Origin: Gelidibacter maritimus
GTDB lineage: Bacteria > Bacteroidota > Bacteroidia > Flavobacteriales > Flavobacteriaceae
Direction of reading: 5' to 3'
DNA: 64,000 bases
Assembly (NCBI RefSeq): GCF_014062315.1
Contig: NZ_JACGLT010000014.1
Location: forward strand, 50,175 to 114,174
A program made the position numbers and the translations under genes. The notes under the pieces were generated by a model. It worked only from the letters and a program-made list of their open reading frames with translations. It was not told the DNA's origin and did no database searches. Positions 51,379 to 60,271 of the stretch are shown here, in pieces; the stretch's first letter is position 1, and every line of letters begins with the position of its first letter.

Positions 51379-52284
51379 CTAAAAGTACCCCTGTTGCTTC
51401 CGTTTTTCCATCGCAGCTTCTGAGCGTTTGTCGTCAATACGTGCGCCACGTTCTGATATGGTGGAATCTCTGATTTCCTGAACTACAGACGCAATATCGG
51501 CTGCTTCTGAAAGCACGGCCGCAGTACAGCTCATATCACCAACGGTTCTAAACCGGACGAGGCGCTCTTCAACAACCTCATTTTCGTCTCTATATACCAC
51601 GTCGTCATCAGAAGACCAAATCAATCCGTCTCTTAAAAACGTTGCTCTGGTATGTGCAAAATAAATGGACGGGATTTCAATATTTTCTCTTTCGATATAG
51701 GACCAAACATCTAATTCGGTCCAATTGGAAATTGGAAATACCCTTACATTTTGTCCCAATTGAATTTGCCCATTGAGCATATCGAATAATTCGGGGCGCT
51801 GATTTTTTTCATCCCATTGACCAAAATCGTCCCGCACAGAAAAGATGCGTTCCTTGGCTCTTGCTTTTTCTTCATCTCTTCTGGCACCGCCAATACAAGC
51901 ATCAAATTTGAACTCTTCAATAGCATCTAAAAGCGTAGTGGTTTGTAGACTATTTCTGCTGGCATATCGACCAGACTCTTCTTTTACTTTTCCTTCATTA
52001 ATAGAATCCTGCACCTTTCGCACAATCAATTCCAAACCTAATTTTTTAACCAGTTGATCTCGAAACTCAATAGTTTCTGGAAAGTTATGGCCAGTATCAA
52101 TATGCATTAACGGAAACGGAATTTTTGCAGGATAAAAGGCTTTTTGTGCCAATCTCACCAAAGTGATAGAGTCCTTTCCTCCAGAAAACAAGAGTACAGG
52201 CTTTTCAAATTGTGCGGCTACCTCTCTAATAATGTAGATGGCTTCGTTTTCTAAAGGGTTTATTTTTGAGGTGTCTTTCTTCAT
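51379..52284 (-). CDS. cysD: Sulfate adenylyltransferase subunit CysD
   Basis: CysD catalyses formation of adenylyl sulfate from ATP and sulfate. The 301-residue protein has the PP-loop LLFSGGKDSITLVRLAQKAF, DTGHNFPETIEFRD, GGARRDEEKARAKERIFSVRD and the C-terminal GDMSCTAAV, with RGARIDDKRSEAAMEKRKQQGYF at the end. These are all standard for CysD. It lies between cysH and cysN. Confidence 0.95.
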   Translation of the reverse strand: MKKDTSKINPLENEAIYIIREVAAQFEKPVLLFSGGKDSITLVRLAQKAFYPAKIPFPLMHIDTGHNFPETIEFRDQLVKKLGLELIVRKVQDSINEGKVKEESGRYASRNSLQTTTLLDAIEEFKFDACIGGARRDEEKARAKERIFSVRDDFGQWDEKNQRPELFDMLNGQIQLGQNVRVFPISNWTELDVWSYIERENIEIPSIYFAHTRATFLRDGLIWSSDDDVVYRDENEVVEERLVRFRTVGDMSCTAAVLSEAADIASVVQEIRDSTISERGARIDDKRSEAAMEKRKQQGYF

Positions 52285-52393
52285 AATTATACTGATTGTT
52301 CCCCTATATTCAATATTTATCAGAATTAGAAGGGAATTGATTTTCGGGAGAAATTTTATTGTGAGTATGATTTAGCTGCAATCTTGAGTTTTC

Positions 52394-53008
52394 TCAGGCA
52401 TGCAAACCACATTCTCTATTTTCCAATTGCTTTGTAGGATCAAAATATTTGAATTCGTTTGGCAAATTGTTATCGATGAGATACTTATCAAGTGCTTCAT
52501 CTGTCCAATAATAAAAAGGACTTACTTTTAAAATGCCATCAGCACCTTGAGAAACAATATCGATGCTGTCCCTAAAAGCAGTTTGTCCTTTGCGTAAATT
52601 TGTAAACCAGACATCAGGTTGATGTTCAGTCATGGCTCTTTTGAAAGGCTCCAACTTTACCTGATCCGTAAACAATTTATGATTAGGGTCGTCAATGTGA
52701 GGAACTCCCAATACAATATCCCGATGTGCAGTGGTTTGTTTTGGTACGTACAAATGCACATTCAGCCCGAGCTGATTTATCACTGATTCAGCATGTTTGT
52801 ACGTTTGTGGGGTATTATAACCCGTATCACACCATATCACGTTAATATCTCGTTTTACCTTGGCAACGGCATGTAGAATGGCCGCTTCATAAGGCCTGAA
52901 ATTGGTGGTCACTACTGGATTATTAGCCACCGAAACAGCCCACAAAATAATTTCTAAAGGTGATTTTCTGCGTAGATCCTTATTGATCTGTTCTAAATTT
53001 GTTTTCAT
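52394..53008 (-). CDS. cysH: PAPS/APS reductase family protein (CysH) without Fe-S cysteines
   Basis: CysH reduces activated sulfate to sulfite with thioredoxin. I start it at ATG 53008 (MKTNLEQINKDLRRK), whose first bases overlap the DUF2061 stop (TAATG); a TTG at 53035 is in frame. Of the 204 residues only two are Cys: Cys60 in IWCDTGYNT and Cys200 in the terminal ECGLHA, the redox nucleophile. The paired Cys-Cys and CxxC of 4Fe-4S APS reductases are missing, as in PAPS-specific enzymes. Yet no APS kinase gene is in this cluster, so the true substrate is uncertain. Confidence 0.9.
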   Translation of the reverse strand: MKTNLEQINKDLRRKSPLEIILWAVSVANNPVVTTNFRPYEAAILHAVAKVKRDINVIWCDTGYNTPQTYKHAESVINQLGLNVHLYVPKQTTAHRDIVLGVPHIDDPNHKLFTDQVKLEPFKRAMTEHQPDVWFTNLRKGQTAFRDSIDIVSQGADGILKVSPFYYWTDEALDKYLIDNNLPNEFKYFDPTKQLENRECGLHA

Positions 53009-53277
53009 TATTTTCCCCATTTTATAGTATTCCAAGCACGTTCATGAAAAAAATACAGTGCCATTTTTGAAACCAACTCAATTCCACCTATGGAAAACGC
53101 CAACGCTAAAGTTCCGGTGATGACATAAGAGATAGCCACCGTGGCAAGGGTACCCAAAACACGCCAACTAATAGTTTTTACAAGGGTTCGTTTGATGTTT
53201 TCTTTAAGTACGGCGTCAGTATTGACCGCAGTTCGGTTGGGGCTATGTGCTATATTTGATTCTAAAACTGTTCCCAT
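53008..53277 (-). CDS. DUF2061 small membrane protein linked to sulfate assimilation
   Basis: This 89-residue protein has the DUF2061 text KRTLVKTISWRVLGTLATVAISYVITGTLALAFSIGGIELVSKMALYFFHERAWN, with two membrane spans at about 40-55 and 59-75. Its role is unknown; it is often found next to cysteine-biosynthesis genes in Bacteroidota (from memory). The stop codon overlaps the cysH start, so the two are translationally coupled. It is the first gene after a promoter with candidate operator motifs at 53305-53348. Confidence 0.88.
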   Translation of the reverse strand: MGTVLESNIAHSPNRTAVNTDAVLKENIKRTLVKTISWRVLGTLATVAISYVITGTLALAFSIGGIELVSKMALYFFHERAWNTIKWGK

Positions 53278-53304
53278 TAATAATAAATTTTATTGATTAT
53301 ATTT

Positions 53305-53348
53305 AATCCTATGGATTTAGTAGGGTATTATGCAAACCTAAGGATTAA
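53305..53348. promoter_or_regulatory. Candidate Rrf2 operator and promoter region of the DUF2061-cysHDN operon
   Basis: AATCC-TAT-GGATT (53305-53317) is a perfect dyad. TTAATCCT (53303-53310) is also the complement of AGGATTAA (53341-53348). Between them on the minus strand 53340-53333 reads TAGGTTTG, an exact Bacteroidota -7 box, so initiation near 53326 would be bracketed by the sites. The Rrf2 gene is adjacent, at 53402. Confidence 0.6.
53333..53340 (-). promoter_or_regulatory. -7 box of the DUF2061-cysHDN operon
   Basis: The minus strand reads TAGGTTTG, an exact match to TAnnTTTG. It is 56 bp before the DUF2061 start and is flanked by the dyads described for 53305-53348. Confidence 0.6.
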
Positions 53349-53401
53349 TTTAAAAACAGTACGCACTAAATTCAATAAAAATAACAGGTTTTTTTGCGAA
53401 A

Positions 53402-53815
53402 CTAATATTTAGCCAAATCAGCTAAAGACGTTTCTCTGTAAATTTTTAAATTACTATCACGTACTCGGATCATCAGAAGATGCACCGCACATTCTGCTTC
53501 GTTTGGACAATCCTCGCACTTTTCGTAGTAATTTAAACTTACACATGGCACCATTGCAATGGGACCTTCCAATACTCTCATGACCGTGGTCATTTTAATA
53601 TCGTTTGGATCTTTAAGTAAATAATATCCACCACCTTTTCCTTTTTTGGATCCTAACAGTCCACTTTTGCGAAGGGTTAACAAGATACTTTCTAAAAACT
53701 TAAGTGAAATATTTTCCATTTCGGAAATGGTTGCAATGGACACAGGAACATTTTGTTCTTGTCTCGCCAAATAAGTCAGCGCCTTAATTCCGTATTTCGT
53801 CTTTTTTGAAAGCAT
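53402..53815 (-). CDS. Rrf2-family transcriptional regulator
   Basis: A 137-residue Rrf2 protein: winged helix in MLSKKTKYGIKALTYLARQEQNVPVSIATISEMENISLKFLESILLTLRKSGLLGSKKGKGGGYYLLK. Four Cys follow at 91, 100, 103 and 109, similar to but not identical with the three-cysteine cluster site of IscR and NsrR. It could sense an Fe-S cluster, or act like CymR in cysteine control. It follows metZ by 18 bp and precedes the DUF2061-cysHDN operon, which makes cysteine or sulfur control its likely job. Confidence 0.9.
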   Translation of the reverse strand: MLSKKTKYGIKALTYLARQEQNVPVSIATISEMENISLKFLESILLTLRKSGLLGSKKGKGGGYYLLKDPNDIKMTTVMRVLEGPIAMVPCVSLNYYEKCEDCPNEAECAVHLLMIRVRDSNLKIYRETSLADLAKY

Positions 53816-53833
53816 CCGGTAAAGATACTTTTT

Positions 53834-55006
53834 TTATATATATTCCAGGGCTTGTTTCAAATCTGCAATAATATCATCAAAATGTTCCAATCCCACTGAA
53901 ATACGCACCAATCCGTCAGAAATTCCGGTTTCGAGCCGCTCCGATTCGCTCAACTTGCTATGGGTTGTACTTGCCGGATGCGTCGCAATGGAACGTGTAT
54001 CGCCTAAATTGGCAGATAACGATAGCATTTTTAAATGATTCAAAAATTGACGTCCAGCTTCAATACCTCCCTTAACCTCAAAAGCAACAACATTTCCTCC
54101 TTGCTTCATCTGTTTTTTGGCCAATTCATATTGGGGATGAGATTTCAAAAAAGGATATTTCACCAAAGCCACCTTATCGTGCGCTTCTAAAAACTCAGCA
54201 ACTTTGAGCGCATTCTCACAGTGTCTATCAACTCTAACCCCTAATGTTTCTAAACTTTTAGAAAGAATCCAAGCGTTAAATGGCGACAATGCCGGTCCGG
54301 TATTTCTTGAAAACAAATAGATTTCCCGAATTAAATCGGCTCTTCCCACTGTTGCACCACCAAGAACTCGACCCTGTCCATCAATCAATTTTGTAGCCGA
54401 ATGGATTACCAAATCAGCGCCAAATTTTATGGGATTTTGTAAATACGGCGTCGCAAAACAGTTATCAATAATATAAATCAGATGGTGCTTTTTGGCAATC
54501 TGTCCCAAAAGTTCCAAATCCAAAATATCCACTGCCGGATTGGTGGGACTTTCCAAATACAAAATCTTGGAGTTTGGCTGAATAAGACTTTCAATTTGGT
54601 CAACTTCATCTACTTTGAAGTAACTGGTTTCTATATTCCACTTTGGTAGAAACTTTGTGAATAAAGTGTTGGTTGAACCAAAGATGCTCCGTGCCGACAC
54701 AATATGATCTCCTGCATTCAACAAAGCCGCAAAGGTGGAAAACACGGCTGACATTCCTGTAGCGAAAGCGTACCCACTTTCGGCACCTTCCAGTTTACAC
54801 ATTTTATCTATAAACTCAGAAGTATTCGGATTGGTGAATCGGCTGTAAATATTACGTTGTTTTTCTTCCGCAAAAGATGCTCGCATATCCTCAGCATCTT
54901 CAAAAATGAAGCTCGACGTTAAATATAAGGGTGTGGAGTGTTCTAAATATTCTGACCGCTCCATTTGTGTTCTGATAGCGTCGGTTTCAAATTTGTTGTT
55001 GCTCAT
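53834..55006 (-). CDS. metZ: O-succinyl/O-acetylhomoserine sulfhydrylase (MetZ-like trans-sulfuration PLP enzyme)
   Basis: A Cys/Met-metabolism PLP enzyme of 390 residues from ATG 55006 (MSNNKFETDAIRTQMERSEY); the in-frame start seven codons earlier is less typical. The PLP Lys206 is in VIHSATKLIDGQGRVLGG, and YSRFTNPNTSEF, SRNTGPALSPFNAW and TRSIATHPASTTHSKL are typical of the group. It probably converts an activated homoserine plus sulfide to homocysteine; cystathionine synthase or lyase activity cannot be excluded. It follows the MetX fusion, which would supply O-acetylhomoserine. Confidence 0.87.
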   Translation of the reverse strand: MSNNKFETDAIRTQMERSEYLEHSTPLYLTSSFIFEDAEDMRASFAEEKQRNIYSRFTNPNTSEFIDKMCKLEGAESGYAFATGMSAVFSTFAALLNAGDHIVSARSIFGSTNTLFTKFLPKWNIETSYFKVDEVDQIESLIQPNSKILYLESPTNPAVDILDLELLGQIAKKHHLIYIIDNCFATPYLQNPIKFGADLVIHSATKLIDGQGRVLGGATVGRADLIREIYLFSRNTGPALSPFNAWILSKSLETLGVRVDRHCENALKVAEFLEAHDKVALVKYPFLKSHPQYELAKKQMKQGGNVVAFEVKGGIEAGRQFLNHLKMLSLSANLGDTRSIATHPASTTHSKLSESERLETGISDGLVRISVGLEHFDDIIADLKQALEYI

Positions 55007-55019
55007 AGAGTTTTTTTTT

Positions 55020-55050
55020 GACCTCACAGTTTTTCAAAACCCGTGAGGTC
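55020..55050. repeat. AACCT-type palindrome before metZ
   Basis: GACCTCACAG and CCGTGAGGTC pair with one mismatch around TTTTTCAAAAC. It lies 16 bp beyond the stop of the MetX-aspartokinase fusion and 14 bp before the metZ start. Confidence 0.6.
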
Positions 55051-55066
55051 TGTGAAACGATCTTTT

Positions 55067-58000
55067 CTAATTTATATGTTTTGATAATCGTAAGATATCG
55101 CCAAAAACACCTCTTGCCGTTACCTCTGCTCCTGCACCCGCGCCTTGTATGACTATGGGTTGCTCGCCGTAAGATTCTGTGAAAATCTCGAAAATAGCAT
55201 CAGAACCTTTGATATGACCTAAAGTGCTATCCAACGGAATGGAAACCAATTTGACGTCCAGATTCCCTTTATCTTGGGATAAATCTCCCGACAAATCACC
55301 CACATAGCGTAGCACATGACCTTCTTTTTGTTGGTCTTTTAAGGTTTGGAACTTATTATCCAAAACTTCCAATTGTTTTAAAAACTCTGAAGTTGGAATC
55401 TCACGATATGCTTCAGGAATTAGATTTTCAACAAAAATATCGTCAAATTCATTCTGCAAATCAAGTTCTCTTGCCAAGATCAACAGTTTCCTTGCCACGT
55501 CATTTCCTGAAAAATCTTCACGCGGATCTGGTTCGGTAAAACCTTTATCAATGGTTTCTTGTATAATTGTACTGAACGGTTTATCCTGCACTGAAAAATT
55601 ATTGAATAAATAACTCAAGGTTCCTGAAAACACACCTCTGATTCTTGTGATATTCTCACCAGATTCATGGAGTAATTTAATCGTATCAATTAATGGTAAA
55701 CCTGCACCAACAGTGGTTTCGTACAAGTAATTTTTTTTGTTGTTTTCTAAATTCTCTCTAAGTTTAGTATAGAAATCGTGAGAAATCGTGTTGGCTATTT
55801 TATTGGAAGACACTAAATCAAATCCAGCCTCTACCAATGGGATGTAATTTTTGTAAAACTCAGAACTTGAAGTGTTATCCACAGCAATTAAGTTTTCCAA
55901 ATGATGTGTTTTTGTGAAGTCAATGATGTCTTGAACGGTGTATCCTTTTGAAGTTTGTTCCAACTCCTGCTCCCAATTGTCTTCAGCTCCTTTTTTGTTC
56001 AGCAGCACTTGTTTGGAATTGGCAATCGCGAAAACATTCAAGCTGATCCCTCTTCGGTTTTCAATATCATTTTTTGATTTTAAAATCTGATTGATCAGAG
56101 CACCACCTACACCTCCATGTCCAAAAATGGCAATATTGATTTTTTTAGAAATCCCAAAAACCTCGCCGTGTATCACATTAACCGCTTTGTGCAATTGGTT
56201 TTTTCTGACTACCAAACTCACGTTTTTACCAGTGACAGTATTATTGAATAGTAATGGGGTGATTTGATTTTTGATTAAAGCGTTAAACGGTTTATGAAAC
56301 GATCCCAATTTAATACCGATTATTGAAATGACCGAGACATCATCAATTACCGCAATCTTGCTTACATCTTGCGAATAAAAATCGTTTTCAAACTCACGCT
56401 CCAAAGCGATAACCGCTTGAGTGGCTTTCTCAGCATCAATCACCAAACCAATTCCACGTTCAGAAGATCCTTGTGAAATGATACTCACACTAATGTTATG
56501 CTGACTTAATGCTTTAAAAATCCTGGCATCCACACCAACTTTTCCTAATAAGCCTCGGCCTTCAAAGTTAATTAAGGCTACATTGTCCAATACCGATAAA
56601 GACGTCACTTCCTTAGTATTGGCTTTAGCTGAAATCAAAGTGCCTTCATCGTCAGGATTAAAAGTATTTAAAATCCGGAGTTTGATGTTTTTTTCCAATA
56701 ATGGAATGATGGTTTTAGCGTGTAAAACCGTAGTTCCAAAATTGGCAAGTTCATTCGCTTCTGCAAACGACAGTTCCCTTATTTTTTGGGCATCCTCAAC
56801 CAATTCAGGATTTGCGGTATATATACCATTAACGTGTGTATAATTTTGAAGTTCTTCAGCATCTAAGTAATTGGCCAATAATGAGGCCGAATAATTACTG
56901 CCGTTGCGTCCCAATAAAGTGGTTTCATTATTGGCGTTGGAACCAATAAATCCGGTCACAATATTGACCGTCGTCCCACCAAATTGTTTAAAATGAGCTA
57001 AAACATTTTCACGAGATGGTTTTTCAAGCGGTTGTGAATTAAGAAAATCACCTTCAGTTTTAATCAACTTTGTAGCAATGGTTGCATTTGCATTAATCCC
57101 TTCTTCCTTCAGCAAAGCGGTAATCAATTTGGCCGAAATGATTTCGCCAGCGGCTAAAACCTCGGCTTTTATTTTATCACTATAGTCACCTAAAAGCTTG
57201 ACGCCTTGGAAAATGTTTTCCAAAGCAGAAAACTCTTCAGTGAAATCAACATTTGACGATGGCTCTGATTGATAGTTCTTAAAGGCTTCAAAATCTTCCT
57301 GAAAATCTTCTCTTCGTGACGCTTTGGTCAACATACTTTCCAGCGCATCAGTTGCCTTACCTCGTGCGGAAACGACAACGGCAATTTTCTCGTGGTCCTC
57401 TACTTTCTTCTTTATAATGTCAATAGTGCGTTGTAAGCCTTCGCCATTCACTAATGATTTCCCCCCAAATTTTAATATTTTCATTTTTTTATGTGCTGTA
57501 TGTGGCCTAAAAATGGGCTCTATGATTTTTTCCAATTGTTCAAATTCTATTAAAAAGGCATCATGACCATGGTCTGAATTAATTTCACTGTAAGTCACGT
57601 TTGGATGCGTTAATGCTAATTGTTTTTGAGTTTCGCGATTTTCTTCAGCTGTAAAAAACAAATCGGAATCCACCCCAACGATGGTGATATTTGAATTGAT
57701 GGCATTTAGGATATCGGCATTATCACCATTATTTTTGGTGACATCAATAGTTTTTAACAGTTGATTCATCAGCTTATAAGCTGATAGCTGGAAGCGTTCC
57801 TGCAGTTTATTACCATGGTGCAATAACCAACTCTCCACATTAAAGATTTTCAAATCGTCGTTCTTGCTGCGTTGAAATCGTTCTTTAAAAGATTTAGGTG
57901 TTCTGTAGCACAACATGGCATGCATTCTGGCATCGTGAACGGGATTGCTGGAGTTGACCAGAAATTGCTCTTGGATCTGACAATTTGCAATGAGCCAATC

Positions 58001-58462
58001 GGTAGATTTCCAATCGGTTGCTACCGGAATTAAATGCTCGGCCAATTCTGGCGCCAAAAACGCCATTTCCCAGGCAATACCTCCACCTAATGAACCGCCT
58101 ATCAAAGCAAAAAGTTTTTCGATTTTTAATTCTTCCAAGCCTTCCAAAAATAAACGGGCGATATCTCTTGCTACAAAATCTTTGTAATTTTCAATTACAA
58201 AACCATCGTAGCCATTCCCCGGAATATTGAAAGATAAAATGGTATAAACATTCGTATCGATTACTTTATCAGGACCAATCAAATCCAACCACCAACCACC
58301 TTCTCCAGCAACATTACTATTGCCAGTTAGTGCATGATTGACTAATACAATCGGTGCGTTGCCTAATGCTTGACCAAAAAGTTGGTAAGACAATTTCAAA
58401 GAAATTGCCTTACCACTCTCCAATTTAAAATCTTGAATTTGAATGAATTTTAATTGTGACAT
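55067..58462 (-). CDS. Fusion: homoserine O-acetyltransferase-like (MetX) domain plus aspartokinase I-homoserine dehydrogenase I
   Basis: An 1131-residue protein. Residues 1 to about 320 are an alpha/beta-hydrolase of the MetX type: Ser124 in IGGSLGGG, Asp267 in VGVDSDLFF and His300 in DHGHDAFL form the expected triad. From about 327 (MKILKFGGKSLV) it is ThrA-like: an aspartokinase, two ACT regions (about 640-780), and a homoserine dehydrogenase with an NAD(P) motif IFGHGGVGGAL. The ThrA part is about 805 residues, near the E. coli length. One polypeptide therefore covers aspartate phosphorylation, homoserine formation and homoserine acetylation. The gene follows an OsmC gene immediately. Confidence 0.92.
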   Translation of the reverse strand: MSQLKFIQIQDFKLESGKAISLKLSYQLFGQALGNAPIVLVNHALTGNSNVAGEGGWWLDLIGPDKVIDTNVYTILSFNIPGNGYDGFVIENYKDFVARDIARLFLEGLEELKIEKLFALIGGSLGGGIAWEMAFLAPELAEHLIPVATDWKSTDWLIANCQIQEQFLVNSSNPVHDARMHAMLCYRTPKSFKERFQRSKNDDLKIFNVESWLLHHGNKLQERFQLSAYKLMNQLLKTIDVTKNNGDNADILNAINSNITIVGVDSDLFFTAEENRETQKQLALTHPNVTYSEINSDHGHDAFLIEFEQLEKIIEPIFRPHTAHKKMKILKFGGKSLVNGEGLQRTIDIIKKKVEDHEKIAVVVSARGKATDALESMLTKASRREDFQEDFEAFKNYQSEPSSNVDFTEEFSALENIFQGVKLLGDYSDKIKAEVLAAGEIISAKLITALLKEEGINANATIATKLIKTEGDFLNSQPLEKPSRENVLAHFKQFGGTTVNIVTGFIGSNANNETTLLGRNGSNYSASLLANYLDAEELQNYTHVNGIYTANPELVEDAQKIRELSFAEANELANFGTTVLHAKTIIPLLEKNIKLRILNTFNPDDEGTLISAKANTKEVTSLSVLDNVALINFEGRGLLGKVGVDARIFKALSQHNISVSIISQGSSERGIGLVIDAEKATQAVIALEREFENDFYSQDVSKIAVIDDVSVISIIGIKLGSFHKPFNALIKNQITPLLFNNTVTGKNVSLVVRKNQLHKAVNVIHGEVFGISKKINIAIFGHGGVGGALINQILKSKNDIENRRGISLNVFAIANSKQVLLNKKGAEDNWEQELEQTSKGYTVQDIIDFTKTHHLENLIAVDNTSSSEFYKNYIPLVEAGFDLVSSNKIANTISHDFYTKLRENLENNKKNYLYETTVGAGLPLIDTIKLLHESGENITRIRGVFSGTLSYLFNNFSVQDKPFSTIIQETIDKGFTEPDPREDFSGNDVARKLLILARELDLQNEFDDIFVENLIPEAYREIPTSEFLKQLEVLDNKFQTLKDQQKEGHVLRYVGDLSGDLSQDKGNLDVKLVSIPLDSTLGHIKGSDAIFEIFTESYGEQPIVIQGAGAGAEVTARGVFGDILRLSKHIN

Positions 58463-58915
58463 TTATTGAACTTCATATTGTTTCTCCACACTCACATTTA
58501 CAGGAGTGCTATTGGTTAAATTGTCTTTTACCGGGCATCGTTCTTGAACTATTCTTAACCATTCGGCTAAAGTTTCAATTGAAGCATCGGTTTCTGGGAC
58601 CAATTTTAAATCTATTTTCTTAAAACCTGCCCTATCATCACCAGGGAGTCCAAACAATTTGTTGGCGTTGATATTTCCAGTTACCTCTATGTTTAATTTG
58701 GTAATTGTAAAGCCTAATTCTTTTGCAACCAAATGTCCAACTACATTTAAACATCCAGCTAAACCTGCTAAAATATATTCAACCGGATTGGCATTTTCAT
58801 CCGTTCCACCCAAACCTTCAGGCTCGTCAACAATTAACTTGAACTGCCTGGTTTTGGCAACAAACTTTGCTGCAGAAGCGCTTTCGCCCTGCACACTAAA
58901 TGTTAAATCGCTCAT
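58463..58915 (-). CDS. OsmC-family peroxiredoxin-like protein
   Basis: A 150-residue OsmC/Ohr-type protein with conserved redox cysteines Cys55 (LAGLAGCLNVVG) and Cys127 (VQERCPVKDNL). These proteins reduce organic hydroperoxides, and some act on sulfur compounds. It lies between metY and the MetX fusion with no gap to the latter, so it is in the methionine operon. Its role there is unknown; protection of thiol metabolism or persulfide handling would be reasonable guesses. Confidence 0.9.
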   Translation of the reverse strand: MSDLTFSVQGESASAAKFVAKTRQFKLIVDEPEGLGGTDENANPVEYILAGLAGCLNVVGHLVAKELGFTITKLNIEVTGNINANKLFGLPGDDRAGFKKIDLKLVPETDASIETLAEWLRIVQERCPVKDNLTNSTPVNVSVEKQYEVQ

Positions 58916-58926
58916 GATTACAGTGT

Positions 58927-60234
58927 TTATTGGTTAGACGAATTTTGCAAAAGTGTCTCACTGACGACTTTAAATGCCTGTTTTAAATCGGCTTTTAAAT
59001 CGTCAATATGCTCCAAGCCAACTGATAGACGGATTAAGTCTTTGGTTGTACCTGTTGTCTCCTGGGCTTCATCAGACAATTGCTGATGTGTGGTACTTGC
59101 AGGATGAATAATAAGCGATTTGCTATCACCTATATTAGCCAACAATGAGAACAACTCGGTTTTGTCCGCAATAATCTTTGCAGCTTCGTAACCGCCAACA
59201 ACACCAAAAGTCACTAATCCGCTTTTACCTTCAGGAAGATATTCATCGGCCAACTTTTTATAAGGACTGCTGTCTAATCCAGGATAGTTTACCCAAGTTA
59301 CTTCCTCTTGTTCTTGCAACCATTTTGCCAATTCCAAGGCATTTTTACTGTGTTGTTTGATACGCAGTTCCAAGGTTTCCAAACCTTGAATAATTTGAAA
59401 TGCATTAAACGGGCTCAACGCAGAACCATAATCCCGTAGTCCTTCAATACGTACTTTAGCAATAAACGATGCATTTTTCAAAACGTCGGCATAAACCAAT
59501 CCATGATAACCTGGAGACGGCTCAGTAAACTCTGGGAATTTCCCGTTGGCCCAATCGAAATTTCCTGCATCAATAACGGCACCACCAATAGCGGTTCCAT
59601 TTCCGTTTACATATTTTGTCAACGAATGGATGACAATATCAGCCCCATGTTCAATAGGCTTTACTAAATAGGAGGTAGCTACGGTATTATCAACAAATAA
59701 AGGCACCTTATTTGCTTTTGCTACTTTAGAAATTGCTTTGATATCCAAGACATCCAGTTTCGGATTTCCTAAAGATTCAATAAAGACGACACGTGTGTTT
59801 TCTTGTACAGCTTTATCAAAATTATCGGGATCTGAAGGATCTACAAATGTGGTCGTGATGCCATGTCTTGGCAAAGTCACATTCAACAAATTATAGGTAC
59901 CGCCATACAGACTATTAGAAGCCACAATATGGTCTCCAGCTCTTAAAAGCGTGAGTAAGGACGTGGCTATTGCGGCCATTCCTGAAGAGGTGACCACCGC
60001 TGCAATACCACCATCAAGTGCCGCTAAACGCTGCTCTAAAATGTCATTGGTTGGGTTGTTGATACGGGTGTAAATGTTTCCTGGTTCTGCCAATGCAAAT
60101 AAGTTTGCGGCATGATCAGAATCTTTGAAAACAAAAGCTGTAGATTGATAAATTGGTACGGCTCTGGTACCTCCATTGGATTGGACATCGTGCCCTGTGT
60201 GCAACGCTTGGGTTGCGAATTTTTGTGTACTCAT
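58927..60234 (-). CDS. metY: O-acetylhomoserine sulfhydrylase
   Basis: MetY makes homocysteine from O-acetylhomoserine and sulfide. The 435-residue length, longer than cystathionine synthase types, is typical of MetY. The PLP Lys207 is in VIHSLTKYVNGNGTAIGG, with the starting text FATQALHTGHDVQSNGGTRAVPIYQSTAF. FSLLANIGDSKSLIIHPASTTHQQL is also present. It is the first gene of the operon and is preceded by a SAM-I riboswitch and a terminator-like hairpin. Confidence 0.94.
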   Translation of the reverse strand: MSTQKFATQALHTGHDVQSNGGTRAVPIYQSTAFVFKDSDHAANLFALAEPGNIYTRINNPTNDILEQRLAALDGGIAAVVTSSGMAAIATSLLTLLRAGDHIVASNSLYGGTYNLLNVTLPRHGITTTFVDPSDPDNFDKAVQENTRVVFIESLGNPKLDVLDIKAISKVAKANKVPLFVDNTVATSYLVKPIEHGADIVIHSLTKYVNGNGTAIGGAVIDAGNFDWANGKFPEFTEPSPGYHGLVYADVLKNASFIAKVRIEGLRDYGSALSPFNAFQIIQGLETLELRIKQHSKNALELAKWLQEQEEVTWVNYPGLDSSPYKKLADEYLPEGKSGLVTFGVVGGYEAAKIIADKTELFSLLANIGDSKSLIIHPASTTHQQLSDEAQETTGTTKDLIRLSVGLEHIDDLKADLKQAFKVVSETLLQNSSNQ

Positions 60235-60271
60235 TTTTCTAATTTTTTGAGTTAATAAATGAATTAAAACA

